The position numbers and the translations under genes are program-made. The notes under the pieces were generated by a model. It saw only the letters and a list, made by a program, of their open reading frames with translations, was not told the origin of the DNA and did no database searches. 64,000 nt of DNA from Perilla frutescens (Eukaryota > Streptophyta > Magnoliopsida > Lamiales > Lamiaceae), in assembly GCA_026008535.1 (NCBI GenBank), contig BRKX01000006.1:32290664-32354663 (forward strand). Direction: 5' to 3'. Positions 45,142 to 57,411 of the stretch are shown in pieces (the stretch's first letter is position 1; each line of letters opens with the position of its first letter).

Positions 45142-45999
45142 ATGTCTAGTCCAATGCTTGCACTGCTTCATGAAAAATTATTTGGTGACAACTTTGTCAA
45201 GTGGAAAACTAACATTAATATTGCACTCCCATGTGAGAACCTGAAATTTGTTTTGACTGAGAATGTTCCGCCTGAACCCGCTGCAAACGCTGCTCGTAAT
45301 GTACGAGATAATTATGAAAGATGGGCTATGGAAAACAATAAGGCTCGTGCCTATATGCTTGCCAGTATGAATGACGTGCTTAGACTAAAACATGAAAATA
45401 CAGAGACTGTCGGTGGAATGATGGAGTCTCTGAATGAGATGTTTGGTCAATCTTCTATTCAATCAAGGCATGAGGCTATTAAGATGGCTATGAATGCTAA
45501 GATGAAAAAGGGACAGTCAGTGGGAGAACATGTTTAGAACATGATCAACTACTTCACTGAAGCCGAAACCCATGGTGCAACAATTGATGATGGCACCCAA
45601 GTGAGTATGATTTTGGAATCACTCTCACCTGCTTTCCTGCAATTCAAAAGCAACTATGTGATGAATAAGTTGACTTATACATTAACTCAGTTGCTGAATG
45701 AATTGCAAACTTTTGAGACCATTTAAATTGGAAAGATCAAAGAAGGGGAGACAAATGTTGCCGAGAATAAGCAATCTTCTTCTAAGAAGAGAAAAGGCAA
45801 AGGTCAAGGTGGACAATCAAAATAAAAGAAAAGGAAAGTTTCTTATGAAAAGAAGAACAGTTCTTCAAAGAAACCAAAGGGAAAATGTTTCCATTGCAGT
45901 GAGGATGGACATTGGAAAAGAAATTGTCCCAAGTACCTTGCTCAGTTAAAGGAGAAAAAGAAAGGTAAATTTGATTTACTTGTTCTTGAATCTTGTTTA
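45142..45999 (+). pseudogene. Gag (element H)
   Basis: I prefer the ATG at 45142 (MSSPMLALLHEKLFGDNFVK, then WKTNINIAL) over one at 45094, because it follows the acceptor-like CAG and matches copia Gags. The UBN2-type core is followed by stops at 45,535, 45,724 and about 45,820. A Lys/Ser-rich segment leads to an intact CCHC knuckle (CFHCSEDGHWKRNC, about 45,890-45,930). Confidence 0.85.
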
Positions 46000-47540
46000 G
46001 TGGCTAAAGATTCTTCTACTTGGGTAGTTGACTCGGGCGCTACTAATCACGTTTGTTCTTCTTTGCAGATGCTTAACTCTTATGAAGAGCTAGCAGATGG
46101 TTCTTTCACTATGCGAGTAGGTAATGGTGCAGTGGTTTCGGTAAGAGCAGTGGGAGTTATTAAACTTGATTTCATAGATAGGAATCTGGTTTTGAACAAC
46201 GTTTATTACATTCCTAGTTTTCGTAGAAATTTGATTTCTGTTTCAAAGTTGCATGAACAATTATTTTCCCTTTCTTTCAGTAATAATGAGATTATTATTT
46301 CCAAGAATGGGCGTAATATTTGTAGTGCAAAAGTTGAAAAGGGACTCTATTTAATTAAGCCAAACGAACAATCATTGCTAAATGCCGAAATGTTTAGAGT
46401 AGAACATCCTAAAAGGCAAAAGGTTTTTCATGATAATGATACATATCTTTGGCATCTTAGATTAGGTCATATTTCACTAGATAGGATAAATAGGCTAGTA
46501 AAGGATGGTCCTTTAAGAGAGCTAAATGTTAGCACTCTCCCTATTTGTAAATCCTGTCTAGAAGGAAAAATGACTAAGAGAGCTTTCACGGCAAAGGGGT
46601 CTAGAGCCAAAGAACCTCTTGAGCTTGTACATAGTGATGTTTGTGGTCCTTTGTCCACACAAGCTAGAGGTGGTTTTGGGTACTTCGTCACTTTTATTGA
46701 TGATTACTCTAGATATGGATATCTTTATCTTATGCATAGGAAATCCGAAACTTTTGACAAGTTTAAGAAATTCCTTGCAGAAGCTGAAAAGCAGCAAGGT
46801 AAATCTTTGAAGTGTCTTCGATCTGATCAAGGAGGCGAGTATATTGATACCGAGTTCAAAGACTATTTGATAGAGCATGGTATTTTACACTAACTCACAA
46901 CACCTGGCACCCCTCAGCAAAATGGTGTTGTTGAAAGGAGAAACCGGACGTTGCTTGATATGGTTAGATCCATGATGAGCTACTCTACACTGTGCGATAT
47001 GTTCTGAGGATATGTGTTGCAAACAGCGGTATACATTTTGAATGTAGTTCCGTCTAAGTAAATCCTAAAGACACCTCTAGAGTTGTGGAAAGGAAGTAAA
47101 CCTAGTTTACGCCATTTTCGCATATGGGGGTGTCCAGCACATGTGCTTAAAGAAAAGACTGGAAAATTGTATCCACGATCAGAAGTGTGTTTGTTCATAG
47201 GATATCCCACAGGAACAAGAGGAGGTTTGTTTTATGATCCACAAGAAAAGAAAGTAATAGTTTCAACTAATGCTATCTTTCTTGAAAATGATTATATACA
47301 AAACTTTCAACCTCATAGTAAAGTTGTACTTGAGGAGTTACTTAATGATAAGATCAAACCACAGCCCACAAAAGTTGTTGGAGAAACCACTAATGATACC
47401 ACTAAACCAAATCAGAATATTATGGCACCTCGACGCAGTGGGAGGGTGATTGTTCCACCAATCCGCTATCGTCAAGATGAAGAGGCAAATGTTGCCATTT
47501 CTGATGGAGTTGATGATGATCTATTAACATTTAAATATGC
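46000..47540 (+). pseudogene. Protease and integrase (element H)
   Basis: Protease WVVDSGATNHVCSS and YIPSFRRNLISVSKL. Integrase zinc-binding part YLWHLRLGHISLDRINRLV, CKSCLEGKMTKRAF. Core HSDVCGPLSTQARGG, FIDDYSRYGYLYLMH, SDQGGEYIDTEF and TPGTPQQNGVVERRNR. C-terminal region LWKGSKPSLRHFRIWGC. Stops at about 46,891, 47,006 and 47,058. The protein resembles the integrase of I throughout. Confidence 0.9.
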
Positions 47541-49094
47541 AATGGAAGATTCTGATAAAGAGAAATGGCTTGAGGCTATGAACCAGGAAATGGAGTCTAT
47601 GTATTCCAATTCTGTCTGGGCTCTTGTAGATCTACCTGAAGGTGTCAGACCAATAGGGTGCAAATGGATCTATAAGAGAAAGAGAGGTGTGGATGGGAAA
47701 GTAGAGACTTTCAAAGCAAGGCTTGTAGCTAAGGGTTATACCCAAAAGGAAGCAGTCGACTATGAGGAGACTTTCTCTCCTGTAGCCATGCTTAAATCCA
47801 TCAGTATACTTCTATCAATCGTTGCATGTCTTGACTATGAAATATGGCAGATGGATGTCAAGACAGCCTTTTTGAATAGCTATCTAGATGAAGATATCTA
47901 TATGGAGCAACCAGAGGGTTTTGTAGCCGAAGGGCAAGAACAGAAAGTCTGCAAATTGCTTAGATCCATTTACGGACTAAAGCAAGCCTCTCGGTCATGG
48001 AACCATAGATTTGATGAGACCATTAAATCATATGGTTTTGACCAAAATATTGATGAACCTTGTGTTACAAAAGAATCAAGGATGGTAAAGTGGCATTTTT
48101 AGTGCTTTATGTAGATGATATTCTTCTCATTGGGAATGATGTGGAAACATTATCTACAATTAAAGATTGGCTGGCCAAGCAATTCCAAATGAAAGATTTT
48201 GGAGAAGCGAATTATATTCTTGGAATTCAAATTGTTCGAGATCATAAGAATAAATTACCGGCACTGTCTCAAGCATCTTATATTGATAAGATGATGTTGT
48301 GTTATAGAATGCAAGATTCCGAAAAGGGTTACCTACCAACCTGACATGGAGTCATTCTCTCCAAGGAACATTGTCCTAAGACACCTGAAGAAGAAGAGAA
48401 CATGAGACACATACCCTATGCCTCTGCAGTAGGCAGCCTAATTTATGCCATGTTGTGTACTAGGCCCGACATTTGTTATGCGGTGGGTATAGTCAGTCAT
48501 TTTCAATCAAATCCAGGAATTGATCATTAGATAGCAGTGAAGAATATTCTCAATTATCTTCGGAGAACGAGAAACTATATGCTTATCTATTCAGGTGATG
48601 ACCTTCAAATAGATGGATACACTGATTCTGATTTTCAATCAGACAAGGACAATCGAAAGTCGATATCTGGGTCAGTGTTTACTCTTGGTGGCGGTGCCAT
48701 AGTCTGGAAAAGTATCAAGCAATCCAGTACTGCAGACTTCACTATGGAGGCTGAATATATAGCAGCTTCTGAAGCAGGTAAAGAAGCAGTATGGCTAAAG
48801 AAGTTCCTTACTGATTTGGAAGTTGTTCCAAATTTGGATAGACCAATCACCTTATATTGTGACAATAGTGGTGCAGTGCCCAATTTAAAGGAACCTCGAA
48901 GTCACAAGAGATCAAAGCATATCTAAAGGAAGTATCATCTAATAAGAGAGATAGTACAAAGAGGAGACGTGGCAATTCTCAAGATTGCATCTGCTGACAA
49001 CCTTGTTGATCCTTTCACCAAGACTCTGCCTGCAAAAGTGTTTGAGAGGTATATTCATAATTTTGGACTTAGAGACATGTCCCATATGATTTAG
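47541..49094 (+). pseudogene. Reverse transcriptase and RNase H (element H)
   Basis: CKWIYKRKRGVDGKVETFKA, MDVKTAFLNSYLDEDIYMEQ, RSIYGLKQASRSWNHRF. A frameshift follows near 48,060-48,090, after which the FLVLYVDDILLIGND active site continues in another frame. RNase H reads YTDSDFQSDKDNRKSISGSV, FTMEAEYIAASEAGKEAVW and LYCDNSGAVPNLKEPRSHK. Stops at 48,342, about 48,528 and 48,924. The normal terminus is TAG at 49,092-49,094. Confidence 0.9.
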
Positions 49095-49108
49095 GGCAAG
49101 TGGGAGAT
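49095..49108 (+). other. Polypurine tract of element H
   Basis: GGCAAGTGGGAGAT just before the 3' LTR, the same form as in I and J. Confidence 0.8.
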
Positions 49109-50947
49109 TGTTGGGGATTGTGCCTTTAAAGCAATTGTGAATTGTTTTTATCTTATTTATAAAAGCGAGATTTATTTTCGAACTAATATGCTTCTAGTAT
49201 GCATTTATTTTACATCATAGAAAATCCCTAGTTTATTTAATGTTACCATAATCTTAGTATATAAATGTTATATACAAGAGGATTAAGATTATGGAAAATA
49301 AACTAAAAATGAAGTCCGTGACGAATTTAATTAAAGTATGGGATCTTTAATTTAAATGTCACTAATGCAGCCCAATGACATTATGAATGTGACTGTTTTA
49401 TCCAAACCATTGATGTGGAGACATCCAGTTGGGTGAATTTATATATGATATGATCATATAGAACTTTGACCGATTTAATTTAATTATTCCTTCAAATTCG
49501 GTTAAAGAAAAGAAATATTAAATTAAATCACAAGATGATCATATATGAATAATCTTAATCCTGAGTGATTACAGACTCTTGTTTATTTCAATGTGATTCT
49601 TGATTTGCTCGTTAAAGTTTGTTTGCCAACATTCTCTAAATTTACATTTTAGATTCACATTTGAATTAAATAGCTGGGAATGTAATTTATAGATATGGAA
49701 TCCATTCCTTCTTTTGTGAAGTAGAGAGATAATTCTCTCATTTGTTAATTCTGGAACTGAGTGATTAGAGATCTCTAATATATAAATCGTTTATAAATTA
49801 ATCACTCACTAGTGAATTAATGGTAAATGAGGAAAAGAAATAATTGAAGAGGTTAACGGATATTACCTGTATTCAATTATGAATTATCTATGGAGGATTA
49901 ATTCATATGAAATGATTAAATCAATGGACTGCTCAAATTCATTGAGTAAATATGTTCTATAATTAAAGAGAGTACAATTCCGAATTTTTAATGGAATAAT
50001 ATCGGAATTAATAAATCAAATCAATTAATTAAAGAGTTTAATTATTTATTCGATTTATTGGAGCTCTTGATTATAGGTCCATGGTCCCCGATTCATCTTC
50101 CTATATTATTGACGGGTTCATACTAATATTTAAGTTCCTAAAGTGTTATGAAAAATAAGTTTTCATAAAGTTTGGGCTTATGTGTAAATATTAGTTAATT
50201 CCGAGAATATATGATATTCCACAGTTTGACTGTGCTAGGAATTAAATAAATATAAGATATTTATATTATTTACACACTAGTGATAATTAATAATTATTTG
50301 AGATAATTATTAATTTGTTTCCTTATTTACACGATTTTGAATCTGTTTAAGATAAAAAACTGACATGTATTGGGATTTGACCTAAATCTGATTATAAATA
50401 TAAGATAAAAAAAGGGATCAAAAAGCGACGCCGACTAAGAAAATAAAAACAAACGTGAGACATTTGCTTTGTGAGAGAAAGAAAAAGGAATTGATTGTCT
50501 CCATAATCAATTCTTGGCTATTTTGATTTACGAAATCAAAAAGCTTAGTTGCTAATGTCTTTTCTTCTTATGTTTATTTTTAATACAGATTAAAAATCCT
50601 ACTCATACTATAGCCCAATTCTATGATTTCATGTGTTGAAATAATCGTAGAAAAATTAAGTTAGGAACTTAATAGATTTATTTCTGTGCTCACTCACTAC
50701 CGTTCAAAGGGAGGATTGAATCGGAATATCGTGGGGTTTACGAGCTTTAAGATTCAAAGGAGGTTTAAGAAAAAGGTAATTTCTTTATCTCTTCTTTAGC
50801 ATTAAATAAATTTAATTTGCATGGATGTTATGTTCTTATATCACAAGCTATATTCTAATTTATACCGCTTCTGCTCCCGTTCGATTTGATCGAAAAGACG
50901 GATTTTATTCGACCAGAAATTATTTCGGACATGTTTAATTTCCAATA
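49109..50947 (+). repeat. 3' LTR of element H
   Basis: 1,839 bases, pair of 41464-43301. It ends CCAATA where the 5' LTR has CCAACA. The TATA-like ATTATAAATA is at 50391-50400. Confidence 0.9.
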
Positions 50948-53900
50948 GTAACACCCCAGATTTTCGGATAAGATTTAGAGGATTGGTTGATGTTAATTAA
51001 TTAGTTAAGGAAGAAATTTAATAAGTTAATTAAGGTTGGATGTCAGTCACGACTTTAGGAGTCAGTTTACGTGAAAATCGCCTTTTCGGAAAATATGATC
51101 TTAATTCTTTTATGGCCATTCGTGGTCTCATTAGAAAGGTTTTAAGTCAAGGAGTATTCTGGTGTTTTTGAATTTTAATTCTAAAGTCATTTGAGTTCCC
51201 GGAGTTGAAAAGCGTATTTAAAAGACGAATGAATAGTAACTTTTGCGTGCGTTCATATTGTGAGAAATTTGCGAAATCCTCCTCATTAATCCGAGTCTAG
51301 TTCTGTCAGGCCCCTCTTATGGGAAATGACTAAAGGATTCCGTTAGCGTTAACGATTTTCCATTCTGAGGTCAATCGAACGCTCTGGACCAAAATCTGTC
51401 AGTCTGAGTTAATAGTAAAATGTGATTCCAAAACGGGAATCTTTGCTCGTCTTTCTTCTGAGGACCCCATCTTCTTCACGAATCAAGTTGGTTCATTACT
51501 ATTCGAGCCAACGAGCCTCTTGATATTTTTAGATTTCGTGTCTGAGGTCATTTGGACCTCGACATGGAATAAAGCAGCTTTTAACCGAACCCAGGGTAAC
51601 TTTCGCAGTACTTCCGCACTGCAATGGCTTCCAAGGGAAGCCAAAGCTTCTCCTATAAATAAGGGACCACCCCTTTACCTTTCATTTGCTCATTTACCAC
51701 CCATTCACTTCTAAATCGAGAGGGTGAGAAGCTATGAAAGTCGAGAAAGTTCTGTTGAAGTAAAAAGAGTTCTTCGTGAGTGTTCTTAAAGACGACGAGC
51801 AGAATGGCGTGGAAGGGATGTTGTGAGGGAATGTGCTAGGGGTGCCGTTGGGTTGTAGCAGGCGGCTCTTCCGCCGTTGCGACTCGACAAGATGCCGAGC
51901 TAGCCACATTTCTTCGACGCACCTAACCCCATCCATTCTTGTTCATCGGTCTCGACTCCATTTCTTTTCCGTCTTTTAAATTCCGTATTTACCTTCCGTT
52001 CTTTATTATTGCTCGTTTTCCTTCCGTCTAAGTTGTATTCCGATTTTTATTAAAGTTTCAAGTTAATAACGTTTACATAATATTTCTCATTTTACTCTCG
52101 TTATTATTATTCTAGAGATTAGCCTCGTTTATTCCGTTAAATTCCGTACAAGCCATATTTAACGATTTCGTTGTTATTATAAATATTAAGGAGGATTATC
52201 GTGTTTATGCCGTTAATAATGCCAAAATTCTTTTTAAGTAAAAGCATGTTGTTGAACGTTAATTTCAAGTACATTGTTTTTAAGAAATTTCGGGTTAAGT
52301 GTTCTTCGTGTTTGTCGAAAGAAGAATCAACGAACACGAAGAACCCAGTTGAAGATCGTTCAGAACTGGGCTGAAGAGAGAGAAAGGGAGAGAGCCCCGC
52401 GGGGGGGGGGGGGGGGGAGGGAGGGGGTGCGCCGCCGCACTACACCCCCCTCGGCCCTCATAGCCCGATGGGGCTAGGGTGCCCCGCCGAGTGCGCGGGG
52501 GGGCTGCCCGCCGGCGCCTACGTGCGCCGCAGCGCACCCCTGCTCCGTGTTGTTTTCCGTCATTTTCGGCTATTTTTCGTACCCTCTTCCTGAGCTTTTT
52601 CGAGCTTTTCAAATCATGTTATTCTCAAGCTATTTTCAAGTTTAAATTTTAGTGAAGCATTCAAGTTATTTTCGATTTATTTTGAAAAAGCTATTCAAGT
52701 TATTTTCCGTCTAAAAATTAAGAAATCAAGTCGAGAAGTTCCTTAAATAAAATAAATCCTTCTCGGATACTTATAAAGTCAAAATTTCGTGCTATCCATG
52801 TTAAGTCCTACCTAAGGGTATTTTATTTGGGTATTAATTAATTTCATGTTGTAGTTATAAATCTTCGAAAGAGGCCGCTAAGTCGATAATTTGACTTTTG
52901 TAAGAGGAATCGAGCCTCGGAGGAATACTAAGGAAGACCACCAGCTCGTTGCCTCATCTTCTGTCCAGTAATCGAGGTGGGTAAATCTATACTCATCTAA
53001 AGTTTGAGCTAATGAGCTCTAGAAGCATGTTAGGGCAAATAAGATATCCAATAAAGTATTTTTGATCTGCTTGATTGATCTCTGTGCAAGGAAGGAAGGA
53101 AAGGAAGATATTATGTTTTAATTGAGCTCTCGAGCATGTTTAGAAATCCTAGAAATATTAAAATATTGTTTATGCTTAGCATGAGATGTTTAGAATTGTC
53201 TTTAGTTAGGATTCGTATTTATTTACGTTCATCTCCTGGTATTGAATGTTTATGCTTGTTAAGCTCGTGTAATTAAGAATTAAGGTTTGCCTTGTTAGGG
53301 TAGCGTTAAATCCCTTGTAGGCCGAGGTCATGCAATATTAAAGGTTTAGCCCTTAGACGTTGCTCTAAGATTGGTTTTTCTAGCAAGATTAGGGAAGAAA
53401 GAAACTTAGCATTTCGCTTAAGCAGGATTTGAGCTCAGAACTTTTGAGGGAGTCACTGCTGGGTCTTTTCCCTCGCAAACTCGTTGGATATTTGAGGTAA
53501 TCCCTCTTCTATCCTATGGCATGCCGAAGGGTACAGTTGATGTCAGGTTTGAGCCAGGATGGGCCCAAAAAGAAAAGAAAAGATTTTGCGGATATGTAGA
53601 GGGCTTTTGCGTTTTGCTCTCCATATATCGTCAGTTGATTATTGGATATCTTGAAGTTTATTAAAGTGTTTCATTAAAACCCACTGAGTACATTAGTGCT
53701 CATGCCCCCTCTTTTTCAAATGTTTTACGGGTTGAGATGCTGAGGATGTTGGTGGCTGTGGGTGTGGGTTGGCTGCCGAGATTGTTTTGCTATTATCTAA
53801 GATTTTCTTGAAATCCCACTATGAGATCTGCTACTCTGATACACTCATTTTAATTCCGTTTAAAGTTCTATTATGATTATCAAGACTCTATGAATATTTC

Positions 53901-54242
53901 CCACGACATGATTATTTGAGTATAAGATGGATATTAAGTTTTGTTTCTGCTTCTCGAGCATGATTTCCTTTCGCATATAAAGGGGCTTATACGCATTAAT
54001 ATCTATTATCGTTTTGACCTATGAATGGTTCTATACTTAATGGTATCCGTCTAATTAACCGTTTCATTCTGCTTGAGCATGCTCCCATTTTAATAAAAGT
54101 GAACCCGAGTACCATCGTCTATTCCTCAAAAGCATATCCCGATTGTAAAACATCCTTATTAATCTTCCGTCTTACTTCATTAATCCCTTAATAACACCGC
54201 GTCCCCATTCGTTAACCCCTATCTCGGGACCGGACTATTACA
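50948..54242 (+). repeat. 3' LTR of element G, main part
   Basis: Resumes at the duplicated GTAAC, reads ACCCCAGATTTTCGG and ends GGGACCGGACTATTACA. Near the middle is a TATA box (CTATAAATAAG, 51653-51663). Downstream is a GC-rich block with a run of 17 G (52401-52417). A block at about 53,560-53,720 is conserved with K. GATAA after the end (54243-54247) may be its right-hand target duplication. Confidence 0.85.
51653..51663 (+). promoter_or_regulatory. TATA box of the element G LTR
   Basis: CTATAAATAAG followed by GGACCACCCC. K has the equivalent CTATAAATAGAG at 59754-59765 on the minus strand. Confidence 0.6.
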
Positions 54243-56070
54243 GATAAAGATGGTCCATTGGTCTCACTGGTCCTAGAATCGTTTCTTTTTGCAAATCCTG
54301 CTAAGAAGGTAAAATAACCAATTGTCCTTTAAGGCTAAAGGAATAGATCCAAAGAAGCTATCAAGTTTAATTCACTCTGCCTATGTGGCCCTATGATAAT
54401 TCATGCTAAGAGGTGGCTATGAGTAATTTATCATGCTTATCGATGATTACTCAAGTTTTAAATACATTTACATAATGCGTTGCTAGTCTAAATGCTTTGA
54501 GAAATCAAAGAGATTAAGATGAAAGTGGAGGAATGCATTAGTAAAAGTATCATGTCACTATGTTTTTGATCATTAGTGATGAGTACCTCTTAGATGACTT
54601 TAGGAACCACTTGGCGGAGACTGGGATTACATCCCGGTTAACAACGTCTATTATTCAAGCAGCAGAATGTTGTAGGGTGCGAAGAAATAGAATGTTATTG
54701 GAAATGGTTAGATCGATGATGAACTATTCAAAGTTGTCTTTTTTATTCTGAGGATATGCCCTAGAAAAGATAGTTGTTCGTTGGATATCCAAGAAAAATG
54801 AAAGGTGGTTTATTCTATTGTCCTAAGAATCAGAAGGTCATTGTAAGCACTAATGTCGGATTCTTAGAAAAGAATCCAACAAACAAAGAGATTTAAGTAA
54901 AGCATCGAAAATCTTGGACTTAGTGTGCTAGCTTAGAAGACCATTCATGGATTTAAGTAAAGCATCGAAAATCTTGGAAAATCTGATTTGACGAAGTAAT
55001 CCAAGAATGTGGATTTGTGGAAAAATCGGATGAAGGCTGTGTGTACAAAAGATGTGACAGAAACATGGTGGTTATCTTAGTACTGTGTGTTAAATAACAA
55101 CTTGCTTATTAGGTAACAATGCGAAGGAGTTATTGAACATAGGGGTGTGATTGTCTAGGTATTTCGATATTGAAGGATTTGGGTTGTTGTACTCATCCCA
55201 GACTACCTATATCGAAAATGTGCTAGCTAGATTTAACATATAAATTCCAAGAAAGGTTTTATACCTTTCGAGCGTGGAATACATCTGCTCAAGGAAATGT
55301 GCTTCCCAAACACATAATCAGATAGATGGGGGAAATCAGATTCCTTATGTTTCTGCAAAAGGAATACTCACGTATGTTATGCTATGCGCAAAGCCCGATA
55401 TCTGCTATGCAGTGGCATAGTGGAAAGATATCAATTTTAACCTTAGTTAAGGATAATGGACTGTGGAAAAAAGTATTCTCAAGAGGACTTGAGATAGTAT
55501 GCTTGTTTTACAACTCTGATAGTACCTTAGGTTATACGGACTTAGTTTTTCCAGAACCGATAAAAAGGATCAGAGTAAATCTTCCTTAGCATATGTGTTT
55601 GAATTGGAAAGTGGAGTTGTAGCATAGAGGAGTAAGGCAGAAATGTATGCTCACTCCACCATGAAAGTTGAGTATGTGGCTGGCTCTAAGGCTACAAAAG
55701 ACTGTACGACTCTATAACTTCTTGTTGGACTCAAGCGTGGTTCCTGATTTGCCTTTGGAGTATCACGACACAATGTGATAACTCCAGTGCAGTAGCAAAT
55801 TTGAAAAGGAATCCAGAGTCTATGGGATAATTAAACACATAGGATTAAAGTACAACCTTATACGAGATATAAGAGAGGAAAATATGGTAGTGGTTAAGAT
55901 TGCATTGGAAGACAAAAATGGATGTCCTATTCACGAGCTTTCCAAGCTTAGACCTTCAATGGTCATGTGGAGATAATGGGAGTTGATGCAGACCCGGGGC
56001 CGCTTTGAGTTTATGGTATGTAGGAGAGTTAGCCAATGTGTTGTTTATACTTGAAAGACATATTTCGAGT
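54243..56070 (+). pseudogene. pol remnants (element J)
   Basis: Recognisable pieces in several frames: integrase (FRNHLAETGITSRLTTS, RNRMLLEMVRSMMNYSKL), a capsule like KGGLFYCPKNQKVIVSTNV, RT (SDEGCVYKRCDRNMV), and RNase H (NLIREIRGEENMVVVKIALE). A 29-base segment is repeated at a 60-base interval (54890-54918 and 54950-54978). No domain is intact. Confidence 0.75.
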
Positions 56071-56083
56071 ATAAGTGGGAGAT
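56071..56083 (+). other. Polypurine tract of element J
   Basis: ATAAGTGGGAGAT before the LTR TG. Confidence 0.7.
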
Positions 56084-57411
56084 TGTTTGTTTTGTATACA
56101 TTAAACAATATTAAGATGATATAAATTAAATAATACTTGCAGTCACTATTTGTGCATTTATTTATTGTTATATATTTATATGCATGTTTCTATATACTTG
56201 CATTGTTGATGATATGGTGTGGGTGAACACACAGTAAAGATCATATCATCGGATTCCTTGCAAAGTATTAAAGGGCTCGCAGTTTAGATGGTCCTGAACC
56301 AACCATTGGACACTGCAGAATAATCTGATAGTTAGTTTATCTTGACTAACTGATTATTCTAATACACGGGCTTGTGTATTGAGGATAATCACGATAGGAT
56401 ACTATTCTCTGTTCTGACCTTAAGTGAGAGAAGAAAGATCCACAGAGTTCAGGTTCTTAACCCATATATATTGGTGGACATATATATGTTATGTCGACTG
56501 CTTTGATTAATTAATGAGTGAGATTCGTTGATAGGATCTACAACCTTGATATTTTGGGTAGTGGCATTTACATATATGATGGGTCGTGCATTATGGTCAC
56601 CGTGTCCCGGTGTACCAGGTTGATGATGTCCTCTTGAGGAAGCACGTAGATCATGGGAAGCCCTGCAAGCAGAATATTAATTTATTCTTTACATGATATG
56701 GAAATTATGCGGTACTACTCAAGGAATAAGATATTAATTAATTATAGCTATGAGAAGCTTACATAATTAATTAATGGACATTATATCTTAAACATGGGGA
56801 ATGACTGAACTAAAGAAGAACGCATATTCGCAAATATGTATTAAATTGGTAGGTCAATATTATTTTTTTAGTGCAATAAAAATAATACTTAATTTATTTA
56901 TTTATATCCATGTTATGGATATTAGAACATAAATAATTTAGTAGGCTAATTTAATATTTTTCTAGATCCCTGCTGTAGCCCAATTAACACCTAAGTGGTC
57001 TGGAGAATTGAACAAGTGGAGAGGCCCAAACCCATTAGGTTTTTTGGAGCTTAATTTCCTCCCCCTCTCTATTAAATAGAGGAAGGGAGCACGAAATTAA
57101 TTACTAATAATACAACCCCTCTCGTGCTCACTTGATTCCATAGGGTTCCCATAAAGTTTAGTAGTCTGCAGCCCACCTTGCATCTAAACAAGGTTCGAGA
57201 ATACAGCAGAAGATCAAGGAGTGGAATATCATACTTGGAGTGGTTCGAATACAACCTTGGAGGAGAGGGTGTTGATGTTTGTTCATCTCCAACAATGGGA
57301 TTAGACCTTTAATCCCGTCTGCAACCCTACTACGTGATGTAAGTGGTTCATCGGTTCTATCTTTCCACCTGTGTTAGAATCGATTTACTTACATGATTAT
57401 TCAGCATTGTT
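56084..57411 (+). repeat. 3' LTR of element J, right end cut by K
   Basis: TGTTTGTTTTGTATAC onward aligns to the complement of I's LTR (28964-30408) down to CGATTTACTTACATG. The last part, including the terminal CA, is lost where K's TGTAACAGCC begins. There is no ORF of note. Confidence 0.8.

Larger units (their letters stand above)
41464..50947 (+). mobile_element. Element H: complete Tork/Angela-like Ty1/copia
   Basis: 9,484 bases with two LTRs (1,838 and 1,839 bases), primer site, long leader, gag, PR, IN, RT, RNase H, polypurine tract and a GTAAC duplication. All parts are present in order, but stops occur in gag, IN and RT-RNase H, and the LTRs differ at several percent of positions by eye, so it is an old, dead copy. 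The lineage assignment is tentative. Confidence 0.9.
36228..54242 (+). mobile_element. Element G: Tekay-like chromovirus, 5' LTR missing, split by H
   Basis: Plus strand: an unassigned 0.7 kb, then gag, PR, RT, RNase H, IN with a chromodomain, polypurine tract, and a 3' LTR of about 3.3 kb split after six bases by copia H (41464-50947, duplication GTAAC). TGTAACACCCC at the LTR start, the IN-chromodomain and the double-knuckle Gag identify the Del/Tekay group. Many stops are present. Confidence 0.85.
54243..57411 (+). mobile_element. Element J: strongly decayed Ty1/copia, same family as I
   Basis: Plus strand: fragments of IN, RT and RNase H, polypurine tract and a partial 3' LTR. It begins at the integrase zinc-binding part (DGPLVSLVLES, compare DGPLSSLVLES in I) because G was inserted there. 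The upstream part is not in the window. The LTR is cut at 57411 by K. It is much older than I, judging by its many stops and shifts. Confidence 0.8.

Noticed and set aside
52274..52612. GC-rich ORFs on both strands in G's LTR (Arg/Pro/Gly-rich)
   Set aside because: They are produced by the GC-rich block with its G run; not domain-like, and they lie inside an LTR.
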